NCBI GenBank assembly: GCA_946540075.1
Contig: CAMNHZ010000004.1
Location: 1-31,902, forward strand
Reading direction: 5' to 3'
Length of the DNA stretch: 31,902 bases
Origin: an uncultured Bacillota bacterium
Lineage (GTDB): Bacteria; Bacillota_I; Bacilli_A; RF39; UBA660
Shown: positions 1 to 8,209 of the stretch, piece after piece
Numbering within the stretch: the first letter of the stretch is position 1
Layout of the letters: each line of letters starts with the position of its first letter
Program-made: the position numbers and the translations under genes
The notes under the pieces: generated by a model
Told to the model about the DNA's origin: nothing
Seen by the model: only the letters and a program-made list of their open reading frames with translations
Databases searched by the model: none

Positions 1-427
1 TTGTATTAACATATGATAAATTATTATTATCCCATATTGTAGCAAGACTAGAAAAGTATATTAATGGTAAACTATATACACGATTTTCTAAGTTATATAA
101 TTCTTTTGATGATAGTTTTTCAATACCTTTTTTATCCTTAATATCTAACTTATTTAATGAATTAACAATATCATTCATAGTGTTTTTTGCTAGACTAAGA
201 TCTTCTTCACTTAATTTAGATGTTTTTATCTTCTGAATTTTTTCATTATTAGTATTTATTGTTTTAATCGTTTTCTTTATTTCAGTATACGTTTTATTAT
301 CATAGTTTATTTTATATTTTTTGCTTGTAATTGTCATATTTACTATGTTACTAAATAAACCATATCCTAAAAGCATAATTATTAAAACAGAAATGATTAT
401 TCTTAATTTGGATACTATTTTATTCAT
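1..427 (-). CDS. N-terminal part of a single-pass membrane-anchored protein, cut by the window edge
   Basis: An open frame runs from the ATG at 425-427 to the window edge with no stop, giving about 142 residues. It begins MNKIVSKLRIIISVLIIMLL: a short basic head followed by one hydrophobic helix (about residues 9-27), so it is an uncleaved anchor or signal sequence. The rest is polar, Lys/Asn/Glu-rich and likely extracytoplasmic, with coiled-coil character around residues 45-110. Its start overlaps the ftsK stop by 8 bases, so it is probably translated by coupling after ftsK in the same transcript. I do not recognise the family. The C-terminus lies outside the window and could carry the defining domain. 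Confidence 0.75.
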   Translation of the reverse strand, partial: MNKIVSKLRIIISVLIIMLLGYGLFSNIVNMTITSKKYKINYDNKTYTEIKKTIKTINTNNEKIQKIKTSKLSEEDLSLAKNTMNDIVNSLNKLDIKDKKGIEKLSSKELYNLENRVYSLPLIYFSSLATIWDNNNLSYVNT

Positions 428-2618
428 CTACATCATCTTTCTTCTCTAGTTTTACTAATACTTCCCTTGGTTTAGAACCATTACTTGGACCAATAATACC
501 GCGTTCTTCTAGTAAATCAATACAACGTGACGCTCTATTGTAACCTAAATGAAATCTTCTTTGTAATAATGATGCACTAGCTTTTTGATTAGTGACTATA
601 AAGTCTACTATATCATTATAAAGTGGTTCATCATAATCATCTGCTACTCCACCAACCATTGTACTAGCACCTTTTTCATCATCAGCCATAGTTAATGTTT
701 CATCATAATGTGCTTTCTGTTGGGAAATAGTGAACTCTGTTACTTTCTTTATTTCTTCTTCATCTATATATGTTCCTTGAACACGAATTGGTGTATTCTC
801 CCCTTGTGGTAAGAATAACATATCCCCTTTACCAAGTAATTTTTCTGCACCTGTCATATCTAATATAGTACGTGAATCTATACCACTAGCAACTGCAAAT
901 GAAATACGTGATGGAATATTTGATTTTACTACACCTGTAATTACATCTGTACTTGGACGTTGAGTAGCTACTATTAAATGAATACCTGCAGCACGTGCCA
1001 TTTGGGTAATACGCATAATAGAATCTTCTACTTCTTTTGCTGCAACTAGCATTAAATCTGCAAGCTCGTCAATTATAACTACAATAAAAGGCAGTTTTCT
1101 AAGTTGATCTTCAGGTGGCCTTTTCTTATTTTCTTTTTCTACATAAGCGTTATAACCTGCAATATTCTTTGTTTTAGAATCTGCAAACAACTCATAACGA
1201 TTTTCCATTTCAACAACTATTTTCTTTAATGCTATATTAGCTTTTTTAGGATCAGATACAACAGGTGCTAGTAAATGAGGAACACCATTATACATTGAAA
1301 GTTCTACCTTCTTAGGATCCACTAAAACTAACTTTACTTCATCTGGTTTAGTACGCATTAATATTGATGTGATGATACTATTAATACATACTGATTTACC
1401 TGAACCTGTTGATCCAGCAACTAACATATGTGGCGTTTTATTAATTTCACAGAAAACTGGATCTCCCATTATATTACGTCCTAAAGTAACTAATAACTTA
1501 GAATCTTTCTTTTCTTTTGGTACACTTGCTAAAATTTCTCTTACTGTTACCATTGAAGTTACTTTATTAGGAATTTCTATCCCTATTGTCTTTTTACCTG
1601 GAATAGGTGCCTGAATACGAACTTCTTTTGCTCCTAATGCAAGCGCAATTTCACGATGAATACCTAAAACTTTACTAAGTTTTGTTCCCGCTTTAATCTC
1701 TAATTCATATTGAGTTACAGTTGGTCCTATATGAGCAGCAACTGTTTTCCCGGTAATACCAAAATCGTTAAGAACTTGTTCTATAACTGTTACATTATCT
1801 TTTATTGCTTCATGATTAGCTTTATTGTTCGTCTTAGGTGGGTTTGAAAGTAAAGTTATAGGAGGAAATTTATAACCTGAAGTATCAATTATTTCATCTT
1901 TTGATACTTTTTGTTCATTACTTACTGAGGCATTATTTACATGAGTAAGTTCATCAACACTACTTATAACAACTTTCTTATCATTATCATAAGCTTCCTC
2001 TGTTTTCTTAATATCTTCTTTATCTTTATTATTCTTAAGTTTAGAATCTTGAATACCTTGTTTTGCCTTAACATAACCATTCTTAATTAAATCAATAAGT
2101 GAAACACCTGTTGCCATTACAATTCCACATATAATTAAAGCAAAAGATACCATTTGTGTTCCTTCTATATCAAACGCATATACAAATAAACTAGTAATAC
2201 ATGCACCTATTATACCCCCACCTTTAATATTAGAGATACTAGTCATAGAAGCTAAAAAGTTATCTAGTGTTTCTTTTATTATATCTAATCCTCTAAGATC
2301 TGTTTCTTTTACATAGTTTAAATGAGAGATAACAAGCAATCCAATCACAAAGATATATACTCCCATCATTGTTGCATTAAAATAATCAGGAGCTTCTCTT
2401 TTTACTATGTAATATCCACCAGCAATTAATAACGCTAATAGTAAAACATTAAACCATGGTCCAACTAAAAACGCTGCAAACCCACTGATAAGTTTTCCAA
2501 CCATCCCAAATCTTCCGAAACCAATAATTGAAATAATTACCAAGAATAATCCTTTCAACTCAATCATATATCCTAAATCTTGTTTTTTTGCATTTTTTCT
2601 TTTCTTCTTCTTAGCCAT
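420..2618 (-). CDS. ftsK: FtsK/SpoIIIE-type DNA translocase
   Basis: Membrane-anchored, ATP-driven double-stranded DNA pump that moves chromosome ends through the closing septum. The 732 residues show a basic head, about four membrane helices (roughly 20-40, 45-72, 83-101 and 132-175), a short charged linker (185-260), the alpha/beta motor with Walker A AGSTGSGKS (401-409) and Walker B IVVIIDELADL (512-522), and a C-terminal winged-helix gamma domain (about 665-725, with LLQRRFHLGYNRASRCIDLL) that reads KOPS/SRS-like sites. The length is closer to Bacillus SpoIIIE/SftA-type proteins than to E. coli FtsK. The start is an ATG preceded by AGGAGG, with a strong promoter upstream. Whether it acts in vegetative division or sporulation cannot be told from sequence; spoVS at 27168 hints at a sporulating ancestry. 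Confidence 0.95.
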   Translation of the reverse strand: MAKKKKRKNAKKQDLGYMIELKGLFLVIISIIGFGRFGMVGKLISGFAAFLVGPWFNVLLLALLIAGGYYIVKREAPDYFNATMMGVYIFVIGLLVISHLNYVKETDLRGLDIIKETLDNFLASMTSISNIKGGGIIGACITSLFVYAFDIEGTQMVSFALIICGIVMATGVSLIDLIKNGYVKAKQGIQDSKLKNNKDKEDIKKTEEAYDNDKKVVISSVDELTHVNNASVSNEQKVSKDEIIDTSGYKFPPITLLSNPPKTNNKANHEAIKDNVTVIEQVLNDFGITGKTVAAHIGPTVTQYELEIKAGTKLSKVLGIHREIALALGAKEVRIQAPIPGKKTIGIEIPNKVTSMVTVREILASVPKEKKDSKLLVTLGRNIMGDPVFCEINKTPHMLVAGSTGSGKSVCINSIITSILMRTKPDEVKLVLVDPKKVELSMYNGVPHLLAPVVSDPKKANIALKKIVVEMENRYELFADSKTKNIAGYNAYVEKENKKRPPEDQLRKLPFIVVIIDELADLMLVAAKEVEDSIMRITQMARAAGIHLIVATQRPSTDVITGVVKSNIPSRISFAVASGIDSRTILDMTGAEKLLGKGDMLFLPQGENTPIRVQGTYIDEEEIKKVTEFTISQQKAHYDETLTMADDEKGASTMVGGVADDYDEPLYNDIVDFIVTNQKASASLLQRRFHLGYNRASRCIDLLEERGIIGPSNGSKPREVLVKLEKKDDVDE

Positions 2619-2647
2619 AGAAAACCTCCTACTATAACTACATTAAA

Positions 2648-2676
2648 ATTATAACACATGCATTTTTATTGTTCAA
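2648..2676 (-). promoter_or_regulatory. ftsK promoter
   Basis: On the minus strand, TTGAAC (2671-2676), a 17-base spacer and TATAAT (2648-2653). A TG precedes the -10 by one base (extended -10). The start of transcription would be near 2641, leaving a leader of about 22 bases containing the AGGAGG of ftsK. Confidence 0.7.
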
Positions 2677-2847
2677 TAAATTACCAAAATATCCTATCAA
2701 AATATTTTTTTTATTAATTTATTAAGAAACATTTTTTATCTTACGATTATATTACTATTTGTCATTTATTTAAACCATTTGTTTAAAAAACTACCAATTT
2801 GCGATTTTTCTAATATAATTTATAATATAATTAGAAGGAGGTTTTAT

Positions 2848-3231
2848 ATGTATTCAGCTAATTATAACTATTCTGAAAATGTAAATATACTTACAGGATT
2901 AGGAATTGGGTATGTTACTTTTATTCTAGCTATATTAGTATTAACATTGGTTGCTGAATGGAGAATATTTGAAAAGGCAGGTAAACCTGGTTGGGCTATA
3001 CTAATTCCATTCTATAATTTATATACTATGTTTGAAATAGCTGGTATGAATGGATGGATGTTCTTATTACTTCTTATTCCATTAGTTAATATAATAGTTA
3101 CAATAAAACTATATATTAATTTTGCTCATGCATTTGGTAAAAGTACATTATTTGGTATTGGTCTATTGTTCTTTAATACTATATTCACATTAATATTAGC
3201 ATTTGATGGCTCAGAATATGTAGGAAACTAA
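2848..3231 (+). CDS. Small multi-pass membrane protein, DUF5684-like
   Basis: 127 residues starting at the ATG at 2848, chosen because AGAAGGAGG sits 6 bases upstream; a longer in-frame start at 2779 has no ribosome site. Three to four hydrophobic segments are visible (about 18-38, 47-60, 70-90, 98-118). The loop around EKAGKPGWAILIPFYNLY followed by GMNGWMFLLLLIPLVN matches the pattern of the DUF5684 family (small membrane proteins, sometimes found beside or fused to signal peptidase). No catalytic residues are evident. It stands alone between divergent ftsK and convergent topA. A weak promoter, TTGCGA (2799-2804) with TATAAT (2821-2826), would leave almost no leader. Function unknown. Confidence 0.8.
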   Translation: MYSANYNYSENVNILTGLGIGYVTFILAILVLTLVAEWRIFEKAGKPGWAILIPFYNLYTMFEIAGMNGWMFLLLLIPLVNIIVTIKLYINFAHAFGKSTLFGIGLLFFNTIFTLILAFDGSEYVGN

Positions 3232-3251
3232 TAACTTAATATCAATAACAA

Positions 3252-3277
3252 AAAAGTGATTCATTTGAATCACTTTT
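3252..3277. terminator. Bidirectional intrinsic terminator between the DUF5684-like gene and topA
   Basis: Perfect 12-bp stem (3252-3263 with 3266-3277) with a 2-base gap, flanked by a T-run on the plus strand and an A-run that reads as T on the minus strand. It serves both convergent genes and overlaps the topA stop codon. Confidence 0.85.
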
Positions 3278-5300
3278 ATTTTTTATACTCACATTTACTA
3301 CACTTTATTCCTGATTTTGATTCCACTAACATTTCTCCGCAATCCGGACATTTTTCTCCCGTTGGTTTATCCCAATAAGCTTCTTTACATTTTGGATAGT
3401 TATTACATCCATAAAATATTTTACCTTTTCTTGTTTTCTTTTCAACAATACTTCCATCACATTTGTGGCAATCACATATAATCTTTTCTTCTTTTGGCTC
3501 AGTCTTAATATATTTACACTCTGGATAATTAGAACATGCCGTAAACTTACCATAACGACCTTTTCTAATCACTAGATCATTTCCACATTTTGGACATTTT
3601 TCTCCTGTTTTCTCTGGCTCTTTCTTTTCCATTTTTTGTAAAGCTTCATTTACATCAGGTTCAAATTTATTATAGAAATCCTCTAAAACTTTATACCAAA
3701 CTAGTTTTCCTTCACTTATTTCATCTAAATAATTTTCCATTGATGCCGTATACTTAACATTAATAATATTACTAAAGAATTGTTGTAACTTGTCGGTTAC
3801 TTCAAATCCTACTTCAGTTGGTTTGAACTTCTTTTCAACAAATGTAACATAATCTCTAGTACGTATATTATTAATTATTGTTGCATATGTACTAGGTCTT
3901 CCTATACCAAGAGATTCTAATTCTTTAATTAGCTTTGCTTCTGTATATCTAGCTGGTGGAGATGTAAAGTGTTGTTCACTTACAATATCTTTAGAAATAA
4001 TTACATTAGATTTATATGTTTCTAATGATGGTAAAACACTTTCTTTTGTATCTTCATAATCACTAAATACTTTTAAATATCCATCAAATACTATTATTTG
4101 TCCTGTTGCCTTAAACTGATAATTATTATTATCTAATATAATAGTAGTAGCTTCAACTTTAGCATCTTTCATTAAAGAAGCAAGTGCACGATAATATATC
4201 ATTCTATATAATTTAAACTCATCATTAGAAAGATATGGTCTTACACTTTCAGGAGTTCTATTAATACTTGTTGGTCTAATAGCTTCATGGGCATCTTGAA
4301 TATTGTCACTTTTTTTACTTTGTTTAACATAACCAACGTAGTCCTTACCATATTTATCATTAATAAATGCATATGTTTGCTTTATAAAATCATCACTTAA
4401 ACGAGTAGAATCGGTACGCATATATGAAATTAATCCTACTGTTTCATCAGCAAGTTCAATACCTTCATATAATTTTTGAGCAACACTCATAGTCTTTCTT
4501 GCATTCATATTTAATTTGTTTGATGCATCTTGTTGTAATGTACTTGTTGTATACGGAAACTTTGACTTCTTAGCTTTCTTCTTTTTATCAACAGAATCAA
4601 TTTTAAATTCATTTGATAATTTATTCATTACTTCATTTACTTCGCTTTCTGAATGAAGTTTTATATTCTCGTGATTATACGCAAATAAATCTGCTTTAAA
4701 ATCATTAAATATACCCGTAATACTCCAATATTCTTCAGGAATAAAAGCTTCTATTTCACGTTCTTTATCGACAATTAGCTTTAATGCAACACTTTGAACT
4801 CTACCAGCACTTTTTCCATCTGTTTTTGATTGAACAAGTTTAGATAATCTAAAACCAATAATACGATCTAGTATTCTTCTAGTTTCTTGTGAATTAACTA
4901 AATCCTGATCAATCTTTCTAGCATGATTAAATGATTCTGTTACTGCTTTTTTAGTAATTTCATTGAAAACTATTCTTTCATAATTGTTTTCATTAAGTCC
5001 TAGTACATCATATAAGTGCCATGATATTGCTTCACCTTCACGGTCGGGGTCGGTTGCAAGATAAACAAAATCAGATTTTTTAACATCCTTCTTTAATTCA
5101 TCAATTACTTTCTTTTTACCTCTTATTGTTACATATTTAGGCTTGAAGTGATCTTCGATATCAACTCCAAAACCATATTTACCACTAGTAGATAAATCTC
5201 TTACGTGTCCTTTAGAAGAAACAACCTTATAATCCTTACCTAGATATTTTTCTATTGTTTTAGATTTACTAGGCGATTCCACTATTACTAAATGCTTCAA
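3276..5300 (-). CDS. topA: DNA topoisomerase I
   Basis: Type IA topoisomerase that relaxes negative supercoils. A TTG start at 5298-5300 is preferred (674 residues). The upstream in-frame GTG at 5307-5309 touches the AAAGGAC ribosome site, whereas the TTG is about 10 bases from it and gives MKHLVIVESPSKSKTIEKYL, the usual TopA beginning. The Toprim domain carries VESPSKS (7-13) and TDPDREGEAISWH (acidic DPDRE near 84-88). The catalytic Tyr is in GLISYMRTDS (Tyr293). The C-terminus has three Cys4 zinc-ribbon repeats (CPKCG...CSNYPEC, a second unit beginning CDCHKC, and a shorter third CPDCG...CSKC). A monocistronic transcript is likely: it has its own promoter and a shared terminator. Confidence 0.95.
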   Translation of the reverse strand: MKHLVIVESPSKSKTIEKYLGKDYKVVSSKGHVRDLSTSGKYGFGVDIEDHFKPKYVTIRGKKKVIDELKKDVKKSDFVYLATDPDREGEAISWHLYDVLGLNENNYERIVFNEITKKAVTESFNHARKIDQDLVNSQETRRILDRIIGFRLSKLVQSKTDGKSAGRVQSVALKLIVDKEREIEAFIPEEYWSITGIFNDFKADLFAYNHENIKLHSESEVNEVMNKLSNEFKIDSVDKKKKAKKSKFPYTTSTLQQDASNKLNMNARKTMSVAQKLYEGIELADETVGLISYMRTDSTRLSDDFIKQTYAFINDKYGKDYVGYVKQSKKSDNIQDAHEAIRPTSINRTPESVRPYLSNDEFKLYRMIYYRALASLMKDAKVEATTIILDNNNYQFKATGQIIVFDGYLKVFSDYEDTKESVLPSLETYKSNVIISKDIVSEQHFTSPPARYTEAKLIKELESLGIGRPSTYATIINNIRTRDYVTFVEKKFKPTEVGFEVTDKLQQFFSNIINVKYTASMENYLDEISEGKLVWYKVLEDFYNKFEPDVNEALQKMEKKEPEKTGEKCPKCGNDLVIRKGRYGKFTACSNYPECKYIKTEPKEEKIICDCHKCDGSIVEKKTRKGKIFYGCNNYPKCKEAYWDKPTGEKCPDCGEMLVESKSGIKCSKCEYKK

Positions 5301-5327
5301 ATTAATCACGTCCTTTTTCTATTCAAT

Positions 5328-5356
5328 CTTATACACTAATATTTTTTTATTGTCAA
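5328..5356 (-). promoter_or_regulatory. topA: topA promoter
   Basis: TTGACA (5351-5356, minus strand), a 17-base spacer, TATAAG (5328-5333). The expected transcript start is near 5321, about 20 bases from the TTG start codon. Confidence 0.75.
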
Positions 5357-5480
5357 TAGTTACTATTTTACCATAAATTCAAAACAATATTATTTTTTTT
5401 ACAAATTTATTAAATCTATTCTATAAATTATATTATATGGTAACCTCTATTATTCAAATATAAAAACATAATTTTCAATC

Positions 5481-5507
5481 AAAAAAGAGATGTCATCCAT
5501 CCCTTTT
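5481..5507 (-). terminator. Terminator of the YfcC-like gene
   Basis: In the minus transcript AAAAGGGAUG pairs with CAUCUCUUUU (one G-U pair) around a 5-base loop, followed by more U. It lies about 10 bases past the stop. The remaining gap to the topA promoter (5357-5480) shows only AT-rich sequence with no gene or structure I can support. Confidence 0.7.
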
Positions 5508-5516
5508 AAATATCAA

Positions 5517-7115
5517 CTAAATAAATAGTGCGACTGTAAAACATATAACAATAGCAACTACAAATACTTGAAGTAATAACTTCCAAATATATTTGATCCA
5601 ATCTTTATATGGCACTTCTAAGGCAGCAAGTCCACCAATTAGAATTGCACTTGTTGGAAGTACAAACATAGCTAAACCATGCATTGTTTGCATAACTAAA
5701 CCAACTAATGGATAAAGTGTTGAATCTGTAATTTTTGTTGTTAATGGTGAAGCGATTGAACTTACAAGATAAGGCATATCATTTAAGAAGAATCCTCCTA
5801 CAAATGAAACAAGTCCTACTGTAAAGATATTAAATCCTTTTGTTAGTCCTAATGTCCAATTAACAAATGTATTATAGATATTACCATCGCTTTGAGCATT
5901 AACTAATACTGAAGTAATAACGAAAGCTAGTGTTAAATATACAGCAGCTGGTAATAATTTTTTAGCACCGTTAATGAATGCTTCTACCATATCACCAAAT
6001 TTTACACTATAAACCCATCCAATTACTAATGTAGCATAAACTAATGCAACAGTAATTTCAGTAATTGACCAATATCCAAATGGATTTACAGAACCAAGTA
6101 ATCCAGCAAATATAGCTAAATCACCTAAAGCTTTAACTTTTACACCAATAACAGCTTCATAAATGTCTTCAAATAATCCAACATTGAATGAATAACGCCA
6201 ATTATAGCATGCTACAAATAGACCAATCATAAATAATCCAAAGATAATCATGAAAGGAACTAAACTTACCATTTTTTCGTTTTTAACTTTAATTACTTTT
6301 TCAGCTTTTGCCATTGCCTTTGTTCCCTTTTTTGTTGTTTTCTTTTTAGTTGTTTTTTTAGCAGTTGTTTTCTTTGCTGTCTTTTTAGTATCAGCTTTTT
6401 TAGTAGCTGTTTTCTTTGTTGCTTTTTTAACTGGTTTTTCACTAACTACTTTTTCAGTTTTTGCAGTTTTTTTAGTTTCTTTAACTGCTACTTTTTTATC
6501 ATCATTTCTTTTACTATTCTTTATAGCAAATAGAGAAAGTAATACAGTTACCACAACTAAAAGTATAACTTTAGCTGCAATTACATTATGCATATTATTC
6601 ATTCCAAGATAATGATTAATATAACCTACAACTTCAAAACCATATGTTGAAGCAAGGTTACCCATTAAAATAGAACCAATAGTAGCTAATAACATTGTTA
6701 ACTTATCATATTTCATATAAGTTAATATTCCAATAAATAATGGAACTAATATTAGTAAAGCATAAGTTGCTCCAGTTACTGAAGATAATAACGTAAATAA
6801 AACAATAGTAATAACTAAAAATTTATTTTCTTTACCTTCATATTTCTTAGCATATTTTTCTACTAATCTATCATATACACCTGCTTTTGATAAAACTCCG
6901 TAGAATCCACCAATAGCAAGAACTAATAAACCATATGAAATATATGCTCCGATTGCAACCATAGGATTATTGATAAGATTGTATAATCCTACAGGACTTA
7001 CTGCACCTTTTGAATAACTACCATTTGAAAATGAACCAACTGGAATTATCCAACATAGTACAACAAAAATTAGAAAACTTATTGTCAAAACTTTTAACAA
7101 ATTATTCTTTTTCAT
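5517..7115 (-). CDS. YfcC/DcuC-superfamily membrane transporter with a lysine-rich loop
   Basis: 532 residues resembling the YfcC (C4-dicarboxylate anaerobic carrier, PF03606) superfamily, whose members are predicted to move dicarboxylates, amino acids or peptides. The halves are roughly residues 1-200 and 283-532, each with five to six membrane helices and the hairpin features of this fold, such as SVTGATYALLILVPLFIG and DMPYLVSSIASPLTTKI. Family members often run near 460-510 residues. Most of the excess here is residues about 200-282, a hydrophilic segment built of KK, KT, AKK and TKK units that looks like histone H1 tails and would sit in the cytoplasmic central loop. Start ATG has GGAGGT upstream. 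The substrate is not readable from sequence. Confidence 0.8.
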   Translation of the reverse strand: MKKNNLLKVLTISFLIFVVLCWIIPVGSFSNGSYSKGAVSPVGLYNLINNPMVAIGAYISYGLLVLAIGGFYGVLSKAGVYDRLVEKYAKKYEGKENKFLVITIVLFTLLSSVTGATYALLILVPLFIGILTYMKYDKLTMLLATIGSILMGNLASTYGFEVVGYINHYLGMNNMHNVIAAKVILLVVVTVLLSLFAIKNSKRNDDKKVAVKETKKTAKTEKVVSEKPVKKATKKTATKKADTKKTAKKTTAKKTTKKKTTKKGTKAMAKAEKVIKVKNEKMVSLVPFMIIFGLFMIGLFVACYNWRYSFNVGLFEDIYEAVIGVKVKALGDLAIFAGLLGSVNPFGYWSITEITVALVYATLVIGWVYSVKFGDMVEAFINGAKKLLPAAVYLTLAFVITSVLVNAQSDGNIYNTFVNWTLGLTKGFNIFTVGLVSFVGGFFLNDMPYLVSSIASPLTTKITDSTLYPLVGLVMQTMHGLAMFVLPTSAILIGGLAALEVPYKDWIKYIWKLLLQVFVVAIVICFTVALFI

Positions 7116-7132
7116 AATCTACCTCCAATAGT

Positions 7133-7138
7133 ATTATA
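7133..7138 (-). promoter_or_regulatory. Extended -10 of the YfcC-like gene
   Basis: TGTTATAAT on the minus strand about 18 bases before the start codon, with GGAGGT at 7121-7126. No convincing -35 is visible at the expected spacing. Confidence 0.45.
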
Positions 7139-7200
7139 ACACACATAAATAAAGGGAAAAACACTTTTTTACAATTTTTGTTAAAAATTTGCATAATTTT

Positions 7201-7229
7201 TTTAAAATAATAATTATTTATTATATAAT
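7201..7229 (+). promoter_or_regulatory. Probable promoter of the radical SAM gene
   Basis: TATAAT (7224-7229) with a weak -35 TTTAAA (7201-7206) at 17 bases. AAGGAG at 7237-7242 precedes the ATG at 7250. Confidence 0.5.
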
Positions 7230-7249
7230 ACTCTTTAAGGAGTGTTTCT

Positions 7250-8188
7250 ATGAATATTTTTAAATATAGCGATACTAATAAAAGATATCATACATTAGAT
7301 TATTTTTATAAACATAAATTTAATTCCAAAGTATTTAAAGTGAGCTTGAATGCTGGATTTTCATGTCCTAATATTGATGGTAAAAAAGGAACAGGCGGAT
7401 GTATTTATTGCTCAAAAAGTGGTAGTGGTGATTTTGCTGGCAACAAAAACGATGATCTAATAACACAATTTAATAAAATTAAAAATATGATGAAAAATAA
7501 ATGGGATACCAATAAATATATAGCATACTTTCAAGCTAGAACAAACACATATGCACCAGTTGATGTATTAAAAGAAAAATATGAAACAGTACTAAAACTA
7601 GATAACGTTGTTGGACTATCAATCGCAACACGAGCTGATTGTATAAGCAATGAATGTTTAGATTACTTAGAACAACTAAACAAAAGAACATATTTAACTA
7701 TTGAATTAGGACTTCAAACAATTCACGAAAAAACATCAAAACTAATTAATAGATGTCATGATTTAAAATGTTTCACTGATATGGTTACAAAACTTAGAGA
7801 AAGAAACATAAATGTAGTTGTTCATGTCATAAATGGGCTTCCCTATGAAACAAAAGATATGATGATTGAAACAATAAAATTTTTAAATACATTAGATATA
7901 CAAGGAATTAAAATACATATGTTACATATTCTTAAAGATACTAAATTATATGAATTATATAAAGAGAAACCATTTCATATTCTAACTCGTCAAGAATATG
8001 TAGATATTGTATGTGATGAATTAGAGTATTTAAGACCAGAAATAGTAATAAATAGAATTACTGGTGATCCTAATACTAATGATTTATTTGAACCAACTTG
8101 GCTAATTAAAAAGTTCTGTGTTCTTAATGAAATAGATAAAGAACTAGTTAGAAGAGATTCATACCAAGGAAAAAGGTTAGAAAATTGA
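7250..8188 (+). CDS. Radical SAM protein, TIGR01212 (YhcC/YtqA) family
   Basis: 312 residues, the normal length of the family. The iron-sulfur/SAM site is the spaced cysteine set GFSCPNIDGKKGTGGCIYCS (about residues 33-52), the CX(n)CX2C arrangement typical of this family. Later conserved pieces include YFQARTNTYAP, the GLSIATRADCISN strand, and ELGLQTIHEKTSKLINR, the glycine/SAM-contact region of Elp3/HemN-like barrels. Family members are linked to tRNA or other RNA modification, but the reaction here is inferred only. It is monocistronic and divergent from the YfcC-like gene. Its UGA stop lies in the loop edge of its own terminator hairpin. Confidence 0.88.
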   Translation: MNIFKYSDTNKRYHTLDYFYKHKFNSKVFKVSLNAGFSCPNIDGKKGTGGCIYCSKSGSGDFAGNKNDDLITQFNKIKNMMKNKWDTNKYIAYFQARTNTYAPVDVLKEKYETVLKLDNVVGLSIATRADCISNECLDYLEQLNKRTYLTIELGLQTIHEKTSKLINRCHDLKCFTDMVTKLRERNINVVVHVINGLPYETKDMMIETIKFLNTLDIQGIKIHMLHILKDTKLYELYKEKPFHILTRQEYVDIVCDELEYLRPEIVINRITGDPNTNDLFEPTWLIKKFCVLNEIDKELVRRDSYQGKRLEN

Positions 8189-8206
8189 TTGATTTTCTAA
8201 CCTTTT
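8171..8206. terminator. Bidirectional terminator overlapping the radical SAM stop codon
   Basis: 15-bp perfect stem (8171-8185 with 8192-8206), loop TGATTG. The last codons of the plus-strand gene form the left arm and its UGA is in the loop. It also terminates the herA-like gene coming from the other side (AAAAA flank reads as U on minus). Confidence 0.85.
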
Positions 8207-8209
8207 AAT

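Noticed and set aside
1369..1614. Plus-strand 81-codon frame inside ftsK
   Set aside because: Antisense to the conserved ATPase core with no ribosome site.
5357..5480. Possible small gene or promoter in the gap between topA and the YfcC-like gene
   Set aside because: Chance -10-like AT tracts only; no frame with a ribosome site on either strand.
6250..6612. Phe/Val-rich plus-strand frame of 120 codons
   Set aside because: Antisense shadow of the Lys-rich YfcC loop; no ribosome site and no independent support.
8160..8190. Mycoplasma-type code with UGA as Trp
   Set aside because: UGA ends the radical SAM gene inside a terminator, and also ends yqeH and yqzL; Trp is encoded by TGG in conserved motifs.
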